From: Sordaria brevicollis
Lineage: Eukaryota > Ascomycota > Sordariomycetes > Sordariales > Sordariaceae
Direction of reading: 5' to 3'
Length of the DNA: 64,000 nt
Assembly (NCBI GenBank): GCA_033439795.1
Contig: JAUTDP010000006.1
Coordinates: 248,001 to 312,000 of the forward strand
A program made the translations under genes and the position numbers. Below the pieces are notes generated by a model. That model did not search any database. It worked only from the letters and a program-made list of their open reading frames with translations, and had not been told where the DNA came from. The first letter of the stretch is position 1. Each line of letters opens with the position of its first letter. Positions 1 through 10,490 of the stretch are shown here, piece after piece.

Positions 1-3000
1 CGCCCCTATAATAGATTTAGCGATAGTTTATTCGATTATAATTACATCGACCCCTATATTACGAAGCCTTTTAATTTTAATACCGAAATAAATAAAATTA
101 ATTTTATAGAGTAGGTTAACGGTATAAAAGACCGCGAAATTAAAGTATTTAAAATAACGGAAGATTAAATTAAGCGTTAAAAAAAGAGAAATAAGGATAT
201 TTATTATATAATAAAACGTTAAGAGGAAATATTTTTACGCTATATTAAAGTAAACGAACGCTACATTTAAATAATATATACTCTCTAAACAGAATATATC
301 TATTTTAAAACTTACTTTAATTTATTTATTAAAAATACGTATAAGGCCGCCAAAAATAAAGCCCACGCTAAATATAAATTATATAAAGTTAAATAGCTTA
401 AAACTTTAATTAATTTTATTAATAAACTTAATAAGGCTAGAAATACTTTTACTTTTATTAATTTATTCCGCTCTTCCTCTATATTTTTTTTTAAATCTTT
501 TAATAAAATTACCGCCCGTTTTAAGGATAATAAAATTAATAGTAAAATTACCCCCGGAAGAAGTATTAAAGGACCTCTTAATATTCTTCGTTAATATACC
601 CCTATTAGCGATTTTAATAGCGACCTTAATAATAATAATAATAACGACGGTATAAACCCTAATAAATATATATATAACGGCCGTTATAATTCTTATAAAT
701 TAATTTTTTTTAAACCTACTTCCAACGTTAACGACGATAAACCCCGGTATAAATATAATAAAATTAATACTTTTAACCCGTTTACTAACGACCTTAATAA
801 TATAAATATAATCGAAAATAGTATTTCTATAGTCTTTACCAACGTATTAATATTTACTAATCGCTTATAAATTCTAATCGTTAACAACCTCCGTAATTAT
901 ATTTAAAAATAATTAATTCGTATATAATTATTCTTCTTTTAAAGGGCCGCTTATATATAATAATATAATTAATTAACCTCCGAAAAGTAAATTAAGTTAA
1001 TTACTTTATATAACTTAACCCGAACGTTTATAATCCGGTTCGCCCCCGATATAATTATTACTACCTAGAAATTTAATAAAAAATAATTTACTTTATATTA
1101 CCTCTATTAAAACGAAAATATAACTATTACTTATTTATTTAAATAATTCCGTTTCGCCCGCACTATAAAAATTATACTTTAAAAGGACGTTAATTATTAT
1201 AACGTATTTATTTAAATTTAAAATAATTTTAATATTAATATTAAAACTCTTATCCTAGACCTACTTCTTAATTATAATATAAATACCTATATACAATTCG
1301 TCGAAAATAAACGAACTATCCTACGCTCAATAGTTAAAAATAAATACAGTTCCGACCGCACTTTTTTTCAAAATAACGCTTATAACCGCAATCGTAATCG
1401 TTTAATTCGTAATCGCAACGGTAATCGCGGATATAATAACACCCATAATTATAGTAGCAACCGCAATACCCTTCGTACTTAGGATACGTTGCGTAATAAT
1501 AATCGTAACGCTTCCCGCAATTATAATAATCCTTACCCGACCGATATTTATAATTACGACTATAACGCCGATAGAATTCGTAATAATAATTATAATTATA
1601 ATTACGATTAAAACCGCTATAAATCCTATAAATAGAATAGGGATTATATATATTATATTAAAGAGGAGATTATTAATTTTATTAAAACCGATTCGAAGGA
1701 TAATTACTTATCGGATAATTTAGTCTATTATATATATAATAGCGAATTAATTTATTTTAAATATTTAATAGAATTTTAATCTTCGGATATTAAAAGTAAC
1801 TACGCAAAAGGCTATACCCCTAAAACCCCCTCTACCGAAATTATTTCGTTAATTTATATAAATAATAAATTTCAAATATATATTAAATATAGTAACGCCT
1901 ATCTATCCCGGAATTAATTATTTACGTACTTAGATTTCTACTTAAGAACTACTATTATAAACCCGGTTAATTACATTTCGATAATTCCCTTTTAATTAAA
2001 GGAATCGACCCCTTAAAAGGACGAGTTATTAAAATAAAGCCCGTTCGTAAAATTTACGCATTTTAAAATTATCATTAAAGTAAACCCCGACGTAAAAGAA
2101 ATCGAAATCTATATAAACCTTAGAATAATAAAAACTATAATCGATTGTTAATTTTTAAATACTTTAAAATATTCTATTTCTATTAAATATTCTACGAAAA
2201 TTAAAGGAATTGGAAGGAAATTTATTAAATTTATTAAATAAATTATTTTTATAATTTACCTAATAGGAAAAAATATACGTAGCACTCCAACGTTATTCAA
2301 AACGAAAGCCGTAAGATAGGTTATAAATAAACTAAATCCGAACTTTTTATTAACGAACTCCTTTTTATATTTTAAATAAATAAAGATTAATTACTATAAA
2401 GCCGAAGTAACTTTACCGCAAAATAATTTTAATATTTCCTTTAACGTTTTGAAGCCCCCGTATCATTATTTATATAAAATCGTAACGGATAAAAAAGTTA
2501 TTCTAAAGCTAAATAAAGAGAGAATAATTCTAATTAATTATATTAACCTCTTTAAAGATTATAATTTTCTTTTTAATTCTTTATATTAAACCGTCTTTAG
2601 CGCGGTTATTAATACCCAATCCCTTCAAATAATCCTTATAAAGAATATTACGGATAGGGATATAATTATCCCGAGAAAGTAGAAAATTAATATAATTACC
2701 GAATATAATACCAATAATTACTTCGCTTCCAATTAGACGGAAATATACAAAATAACCTTCGCTATACAAATCCTATAAATAATAAATAATAACCCGACTT
2801 TACCCTTCGATAAAGTTATAGAAATAATTTACTAAATATATTACATTCCCGCTAACGTCGAAATCGATATCGACCCTAATATAATTAAAGCCCTAAAATT
2901 TACTAATATTATTACCGACGCTCTATTAAACGAAGCTAAATAAGAACCCCCTAAAAGTAATTTATTAAATTTGCTTAAAATACCCGATAAATAATTTAAC

Positions 3001-3229
3001 TTTAGTATACATATAAACAATAAAGCCCCCGAACTCGTTATTAAGAAGGGAATATATATTTACGCTAGGAATAAACGTATATTATACATATTCGTTAAAT
3101 TAATAGCGAAATTCCCTAAATTATAAAAAGAAGGAAGGTTAATCAATATAGCCGAAAAAAATATAATATACATTCTTTTAGTAGAAAGATAATAAAATTA
3201 TAAAATTATTATTCGAATATACCTAATTA

Positions 3230-4690
3230 GTAAGAAGGACTAGGCCATTATCGATAAAATTTTCAATACCCTCTATAAATAAAATAAAATAAATTAAATT
3301 AAATACGCTACGCTATTTACTTACCCTATATTTATTATATAAAGAAAAATAAAGAATAATCCTAAAGGACGTTTAGTAATCGATTTACACGTTTTTAATA
3401 ATTTTACCATCCCCAATAATTACCCTTTACCGCTCTAATACGAAATTATCGTATTTATACGTAATAAAGTTATTATAATAATTATTAACGTAATATTATT
3501 CTTTTACCAATTTAGGGTATAGTATAAATATTAAGACCGGTTTACGTTAATAATATATAGAAGATTAGAATAACCTACGGTAATATAAATAGGGTTTAAA
3601 AATACTCTTACTTACGTATAACAATTTATAAATATACTTCTTCGTAAATATAAAAACTATTATAAAGTATATATTAACAATATCGTAATTACGTCCGATT
3701 CCGTCGACGACCACCTAAAATATTTCAACGCTATCTTTACCCTATTCGTATTAAAAAATATCGTTTTATCGCCTAAAAAATTATATTTCGGCTACCCTAA
3801 CGTCGAATTCCTAAGATTTTATATTAACGGCTTCGAACTCTTTATAATTAAGGACCGCATTTAAATATTTAAGGACTTTACCTTCCCCGATAGCTTTAAA
3901 ACTTTCGAACAATATATCGGCGGAATAGGGTTTTTAAAACATTTAATTACTTACTACGCCTAATTAGTAAAACCGTTTTAACTTTATAAAATTACCCTTC
4001 TCGTAGTAAGATATAAAGTAGGTAAAATAAAGGTCGGCAAACTAGCGCGCCGGATAATATATTATACGAAGATATTCTTTACGCCTACCCTAATAAAAAG
4101 GGCCGCCTTCGATATATTCTAACGCGCCATATATAATAATTAAATTGTCCTTTATTATTTCAACCCTAATAAATTTATTTTTCTTTAAATTAACGGCTCT
4201 TTAAAATATAAATTTAATATTATAATTTTCTATTTAAAAGATAGATACTAATAAATCGAAGGTACTTCTATACTTTCCCCGTAAATTTTACCGGTTATAT
4301 TTTTGAATAAGGTCTTAACCAAGGCAGAAATTAAATACGGTCTATCGGAATTAAAAATCGCCTATTTAATATAAGCAATAAAGAAATTCCACACCTAATT
4401 ATACGCGTACAACCTACCTATTATTATCCTAACCGATTATTCTATAACTAAAGGTATTATCGAATAAACCTCTCTCCGTACTTTATTAACCGACCGTATT
4501 AACCATCGCCTAATAAATACATTAATATACCTTTCCGAATATAAATTAAAAGTTTTTCACATCCCTAACAAGCTTAATTTCGTACCCGATACCTTAAACC
4601 GTTTTAAGACTATTATAAATAATAAGAATTAAAAAAGCACCCCGGTCTTTAATAATATTTAAATAGAGGATCGTATTATATAAATAAACG
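3230..4690 (+). pseudogene. reverse transcriptase and RNase H relic of the chromovirus
   Basis: At 3,669-3,730 the frame reads YINNIVITSD followed by a DDHLKYF-like segment, the place of the RT catalytic YxDD box with both aspartates now read as Asn. The upstream segment near 3,369-3,430 reads like the conserved VDLR...NNYPLP region of gypsy RT. RNase H is seen from about 4,190, with TDYSITKGI near 4,430 and HIPNKLNFVPDTLNRF at about 4,556-4,605. In-frame stops sit mainly where Gln or Trp codons would be expected, as RIP produces. The enzyme cannot be active. Confidence 0.85.
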
Positions 4691-4859
4691 ATATTTAATA
4701 TTCCTTTTTAAAAATCTAAATAAACCCGAAATTACGTAAGGATTTTATTTTAAAATACGCGTCCGATAGTAAATTCGCAAAGGTTATAGAATATTTAAAG
4801 AATTATCTTAAGAGGGTCTCCGAAAACGGAGATATTATATTTTCAAAGCCCGGCTATCC

Positions 4860-6310
4860 TTTCTTTATACAAAACGGTTTTATTTATAACCAATAAATAA
4901 ATAAAACGAAGGTACTTTACGTCCCTTTTAAGCAAATTAAAACAATTTTAAAATTTACTTATAACGAAAAATACTACTTTAACTATAACCGTATAATATA
5001 CAATTTGTAAAAATTATTATTCGCTAATAAAACCCATTTAGTTAAATAATATTTAAAATACTATCTAATTTATTAATTTAATTAAACCGATCGTTAATTA
5101 ATTATTAAAGATTATCAATCTATTAAATTAAAGGAGGCTCTCCTTATAAGAATAATATCTATTAATTTTATTATTAAATTCCCTAAAGTCTCTTCTAAAA
5201 ATACCCTTTAAATAATATTTAACTATAATACGTTTAATACCCTAATACCTATTATAAATAAAATATCTAAAAGAATACTACTAATCCTTAAATACGATAT
5301 ATATACTATTATAAAATAAGGTATTATTACAATCCGGTTATTCTTATTATATAATTAAGGCTTTCCTATCGGTATTATATCCGATCGGGATAGAAAATTT
5401 ATATTCTAATTTTAAAAGGGTATATAAACCGCCCTAAATATTAAATTACTTATAATTACTACGTACTATCCTTCCGGCAATAAAATAGTAGAATATAAAA
5501 ATTAAATTATCGAAATCGCTATTCGTTTTTATACTTTTATTTACAAATTCGGATATAATTAATTATTAATTATACCGTTATTATAATAGAATTTTAATAA
5601 CGCTTTTATCGAAAACTTTAAAGCCTCCCCCTATAAATACCTATTTAGCTATAAACTTCGGGGACTTTTCGATATAAGCCTATAATCCGAAAACGATTAC
5701 TAATTATAAAACAATTTAATTATCCGAGACCACATCCGGCAAAAAGCCTAATTAACTATAAACTTCGCTATCGCTAACATAAAGACTAAATATAACGCTA
5801 CCTACTAATAATTCGATTTCTAAATCGGCAATAAAATATTCTTAAAACTTTATTACAATTATTACCTACCCGGATAACCTTTACGCAAAACCTCCTAATA
5901 ATATTCCGGACTATTTAAAATCTTTAAGAAAATAAGTCGTCTAACCTATCGACTAAATCTACCCAACCGAATAAAAATCCACCCGGTTATTTCCGTAATA
6001 TATTTATTACTAACGCTAAAAAATAAAAACCCGTTCGGCCATTCTACTCCCCCCTTAAGACCGATCGAAAATTCCCAAAATAATTCTAATAAAAATAAGG
6101 GTAAATAATACGAATTGGAGAAAATCGCAATATATAAATAGGTTAATAGAAAGATTTAGTATTATATAAAATAGAAAGGATACAATTATTATCTAAATAA
6201 ATAGAAAAATACAGAGGATTTAGAAAACGCTAAAGAATTAATTAAGGATTATTAAAAATACCGGTTCAATAAACGAAAGAGAAATACCCCCTATTTATAC
6301 GTAAATAAAT
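4860..6310 (+). pseudogene. integrase plus chromodomain relic of the chromovirus
   Basis: The zinc-binding HHCC region (about 4,960-5,100) now shows tyrosines at positions where His and Cys are expected, consistent with CAC to TAC and TGC to TAC changes. In the DDE core the first acidic residue reads as Asn (SINFIIKFPK, near 5,158-5,180), while GIISDRDRKF near 5,370 keeps the second Asp and KIVEYKN near 5,485 keeps the Glu. From about 6,110 the frame reads YELEKIAIYK, then IQYYIKQKGYNYY and ENAKELIKDY, the shape of a chromodomain that in related elements reads heterochromatin marks. All parts are inactivated by substitution. Confidence 0.82.
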
Positions 6311-6489
6311 AAAAGAAAGTTCGATTCGTAAATAAAAAGGATTAAAAGGATAAAAAACGTCAGTCCCCAAGAAGGAAGTAAAGGTATTCCTATTAAGGAT
6401 AATAGCGTTTCCTTCGCGATGCCGGGACTTAATACGGACGAAAGGATTATATATATATATACCAAATTTATTAGATAGGAAATATAGCA

Positions 6490-6729
6490 TGCCATAGGCG
6501 CTATACCCTAGCAGGACCCGCTAGCCGGCAAACTAATAGGCGTATACCTAGTAAGTGCCCGCCGAGCGCGGTCGAAGACCCACCTTGAATTGCACGTTAT
6601 TTAATGGTCGGGTTGAATCCTTAAAAAAGGATTCTTGTAGGCGCCAGCCTACGGCTCCCTTTCTTCCTTTTACATCATCTTCTTTTAATATTACAGATTG
6701 CTACAACGCATCGTGGTATTACCCTATCA
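6490..6729 (+). repeat. 3' LTR of the chromovirus, TG...CA ends, little RIP damage
   Basis: This 240-bp segment begins TGCCATAGG just after a purine-rich stretch (polypurine-tract position) and ends CCCTATCA, so it has the TG...CA ends of an LTR. Unlike both flanks it holds many CpA and TpG steps and normal GC. It contains two adjacent perfect hairpins: 6615-6634 (8-bp arms, 4-nt loop) and 6637-6652 (6-bp arms, 4-nt loop), then a pyrimidine-rich run. The exact ends are inferred, because the partner LTR is outside the window. Confidence 0.62.
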
Positions 6730-8850
6730 TATATAAATAAAGAAGTATTACTATTATAAATATAATATATAAAATTATTAATTATAATTTTTACTTATTT
6801 ATAATTATAGTACGAAATAAATATAGTTCGTAGCTCCCTTCTACGTTCTTTTACACTTTTATATTTAATATTAAAATTATTAAAATATATTTACGTATTT
6901 TAATTAAATAGTATAATAATTTTAATAGTTAGGCGTTAAAATATATAATAATAAACAATTTAACGGCTAAATAGCTAATTATACGTAATATTTTTACTAA
7001 AGATAGAATTGCTACTATTTAATATTTATTATATAAAAAGTATTCTTAGAATTTATTATATAAGAATCTTTAAGATAATAAATTATATTTAGAGGTTATA
7101 AGTATTATACTCTACTATAGATTAACCGAAGAGAAATATTTTATATTTATTAATAAAGCTATTTCTTACGCTACTATTTACTAAGTAAATTATATTCGGA
7201 AGTATTAGAGAATAAAAACTAAATATTAGGTATATTAATTTAAATATAGTATCCTTCTATTTTTTCAAATTAATATTACGAATATAGTTAAATCCTAGTA
7301 TAGCTATTTTAAGACTAAGAACGCTACGAAAAAGAATATAGTAGGTATTTATAATTTAAAAGGTAATTTTATTATTATTATTAATAAATTAGAAAATTAT
7401 AGTTATTTCGCTAATAAACGGAAAATTCGTAATAGATATTACCGTAAACCTTTTATATACAAATTTCCTAACTATAGTTTTAAGAAATTACTAATCCGTA
7501 TATAAATAATAATCTTTTATTAATTATACTTTATTTAAAAACGGTTGAATATATTTAAAAATATTTAAAAAGGTTATGCGGTAATGCCTAATTAAGAAAT
7601 AGTATATTAATAGGATAATTAACAGTAAGTTTTTTCTACTATTTTATTACGAATAAAACATTTATTAATATATATATATTTAGTAATTATAATATTAATA
7701 TAGTAAATAAGGTTGAACTTCCTAAATATAAACCTTAAAATAATAATTATTTCGAGTTAAATTATAAATTATTAAGAAATATTAATAATAATCGGGTAGA
7801 AGTAAATAATTAACTTACTAATATACTTTAGTATAAGTACAAATAATTCTCGGTATAATAGCTTCTATATATTTATATTTAGTATTACCACTTTATATTT
7901 AATTTATTATTATTAACCTACTTTATTTAATTAATTAATTTATAAGTATAATATAGTTTTGAAGTATATAAATAGATTAAAAAACCTTTTAAAGGTACTT
8001 TTAATTCTATTATTAATATATTATTAAAGTAAAAGCTATAAGTTCGAAAAATTAATAAGCGGTTAAATAAAAACATTTACCGTATTAAGGATACGATTAT
8101 AATTCGTAGAAGAATAGCGGAGGAAATAAATTACTAGTCTTAAGTTTTTATTAATAAAGTAAAAGCGAGTATAAATATTATATTTATTATAAATTTAAAT
8201 AATTTAATATAATAGAGAGAAAAGGTTTTAAAGGAAGAAGGTTAAGTAGAATATATAATTTAATAATCTTTTAATATTTTATAGTATATACTTTAATATT
8301 TTATTCGAATTAAAATTTAATATTTTGGCTATTTTTCTAAAGCTACCCCCTTTAATATTTAACTAAAATATAGTTTTATATAATACCTTATAAAAATTTC
8401 CTTATAGTACTATTAAAAAGTATTAAATAATTACCCCGTAGCGGGGTAATAATATATAATAAAGAATAATAATTAATAATTTATAAAATTTTCAACCTAT
8501 TAAAAAATCTATATTCAATGTAAAATTAAAGTTTTGACCGATAATATTATTAATAACTATAAAATAAACCTATATATTAAATATTAAACCTTATATTAAT
8601 ATATATAGTAAAATATTAAGAAAGGAATTTATCTTCCCTAATATTTATTAATATTAAACTATATAATAATATTTATAATTTTTCGGCTACGTTTCCTATA
8701 TAAATAATAAAGCAAGAAATATAAATTCGAATTTATATTAAATTTTTATATAGGATAATATTTTAAAAGGTATAGTAAATAAATTAATAATTACTCGTAA
8801 ATCCTTTTACTTAAAATTTGAATTTTAAATATAATATTATAAATAAATAA
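6730..8850. repeat. second RIP-mutated block with an unidentified coding relic
   Basis: AT-rich, nearly without CpA/TpG. At 6,830-6,890 the sequence resembles a RIP-mutated version of the pyrimidine-rich end of the LTR just upstream. A + strand frame between about 6,990 and 7,510 stays open apart from RIP-type stops and reads as a tyrosine/lysine/isoleucine-rich protein; I could not assign it to a transposase or polymerase family. A 21-bp GC-rich palindrome lies at 8,430-8,450. Confidence 0.6.
8430..8450. repeat. GC-rich perfect hairpin in AT-rich DNA
   Basis: ATTACCCCG and its exact complement CGGGGTAAT are separated by TAG. It is the only strongly GC-paired structure in several kilobases of RIP-mutated sequence. 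Its role is unknown; it may mark an element terminus. Confidence 0.6.
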
Positions 8851-10490
8851 AAGGATTTCCCTTACTTTCGTCGCATTACTTATCCTTCTTCGCGTTCTTC
8901 TTCTCCTCCTCCCTCTTCCTCTCTCCTCTTCTAACGTAAATTATTACTATTAACGTACGTATACCTTCATTTTATTTTATTTATACAATTATATTAATTA
9001 TTTTATATATTTAAAAAATTTTCTCCTTACGTTATAATTATATAAATATACCTATTTATTATTATTTTTATTATTTTTCTACGACCGTAATTTAATTCTA
9101 ATTCTAATTTTAATTTCAAATTAATATCGCGATTATTATTTAATAATATACTTTCCACTACCCGTAGCGGTAATAGCGCTTCTAAGCGTAAAAACGACGA
9201 TAACGTTAGCGGTAGCGGTTCTTCTACTAAAAAACCTATAAATATATATTATTAATATTATTTAACCTTTACGTATTTATAAAGATTTTATAGAGAATTA
9301 TTACAACGCCTTTAAATAAATAACCTAATATTAAATAGAAAATCCTTTACGCTCCCTATATTACCCGCGCTAGCGTAACCGGCGGTTATAAATATTATAA
9401 TTAAATAAATAAAGGTATAACCTACGCCGAATATACTAAAAACAGCTATTATATTAATTACCGTCTTATAAATATTATTAAAGAAATTTCTATTTAATTT
9501 TTAATTATTTACTAATTTATATATTTTTTAAATATTGGAATATATATATAACCGTCTCTTCGAATAATAAAAAAAAAATTCAATTATAAAGGCTATAATT
9601 AAACGTATTATCGCGTATATATAAAAGTACGCCGCCCTACTTCGTATTATTTCGGCCGGAAAATAAATTAAAAAGAAAGTTATTACTTCGCCTATAAGTA
9701 TAAGTATAATATTTATCCAACCGAAGGATAATATTACCGCGTATACAGCGCTATTTTTTATTAAGAAAGAGGAGAAATTTAAATCCGAAAAGGATAAAGA
9801 AATAACTTTAAAGGTTAAATAAATCGAAGCTTTAAAGAAGATTACTAAGGGCGTTATTATTATTAATACCAATACTAATAGTATTTATAATAATTTATAT
9901 AGTATTTTCGAAATTACTATAAATTATATCCTTTATTCTTAAATATTAAAACTTCGGTTAATTTTTATAATTATAATATATTATTATTTATTATAATTTC
10001 TTTAATGAGCGCCCCCCTACTAATAGTACGGCCCCGGCTAAAAAGGATAAAGGTAAAGAGTTTGAGGCTCTTAATAATAATAATAATAATAAGGGGAATA
10101 AAGGTAGTGAAGGTAATAAAGGTAATAAAGTTATTAAATAGAATTAATATAATCTTTTTTTATATTTCTTTTTTTTATATTATTATTTTTTTATAAAGGA
10201 ATAGCGCTATAGCTTCGGTAAAACTTCTTTAAAAAGTATTATTATAAAGAAAAATAAAAGCTCTATTTAATAAATTACTTTTTAATAATAAAACTTTTTT
10301 ATTATTATTTCAATCTTTAAAATACTTTTTCAATATATAAAACCAAATTTCAATATTATATTTCGTAATACTTAATATAAAGTCTTTTAACTTTTTAATT
10401 TAAAATTCAAAACTTTAAAGCAAGGTTTATTTAATTATTTATATTCTATTAACAAAATTTCAAATATTCCGCTTTATATTTACTATTTAT
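8851..10490. repeat. third RIP-mutated block, repeat of unknown family
   Basis: AT-rich with the same dinucleotide bias. A C/T-only run at 8,870-8,935 has survived, as expected for sequence without CpA or TpG. A + strand frame near 9,160-9,235 reads a Ser/Gly/Asn/Lys-rich, low-complexity segment, and 10,005-10,140 in another frame is Lys/Asn/Gly-rich. These look like parts of a degraded nucleocapsid-like or linker protein, but no family is recognisable. Confidence 0.5.

Larger units (their letters stand above)
1..6729 (+). mobile_element. RIP-mutated Ty3/gypsy chromovirus, 3' LTR included, 5' end outside the window
   Basis: Reading the + strand through many TAA/TAG stops gives a continuous gag-pol order: a gag-like region to about 1,700, a retropepsin-like region about 2,040-2,600, reverse transcriptase about 3,230-3,900, RNase H about 4,150-4,680, integrase about 4,860-5,950 and a C-terminal chromodomain about 6,080-6,290. 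Few frame changes are needed, so damage is almost all base substitution. Almost every CpA or TpG is gone and TpA is in excess, which is the known product of RIP in Neurospora. The element is dead. The 5' LTR and the start of gag lie upstream of the window, so the target-site duplication cannot be read. The chromodomain places it in the chromovirus branch of Metaviridae-type LTR retrotransposons. Confidence 0.88.

Noticed and set aside
6266..6495. Two overlapping minus-strand frames before the LTR
   Set aside because: They lie opposite the chromodomain end of the chromovirus and have no independent support.
9528..9872. 114-codon minus-strand frame in the RIP block
   Set aside because: Made of Ile/Tyr/Phe codons typical of AT-saturated DNA; stops are rare by composition, no domain.
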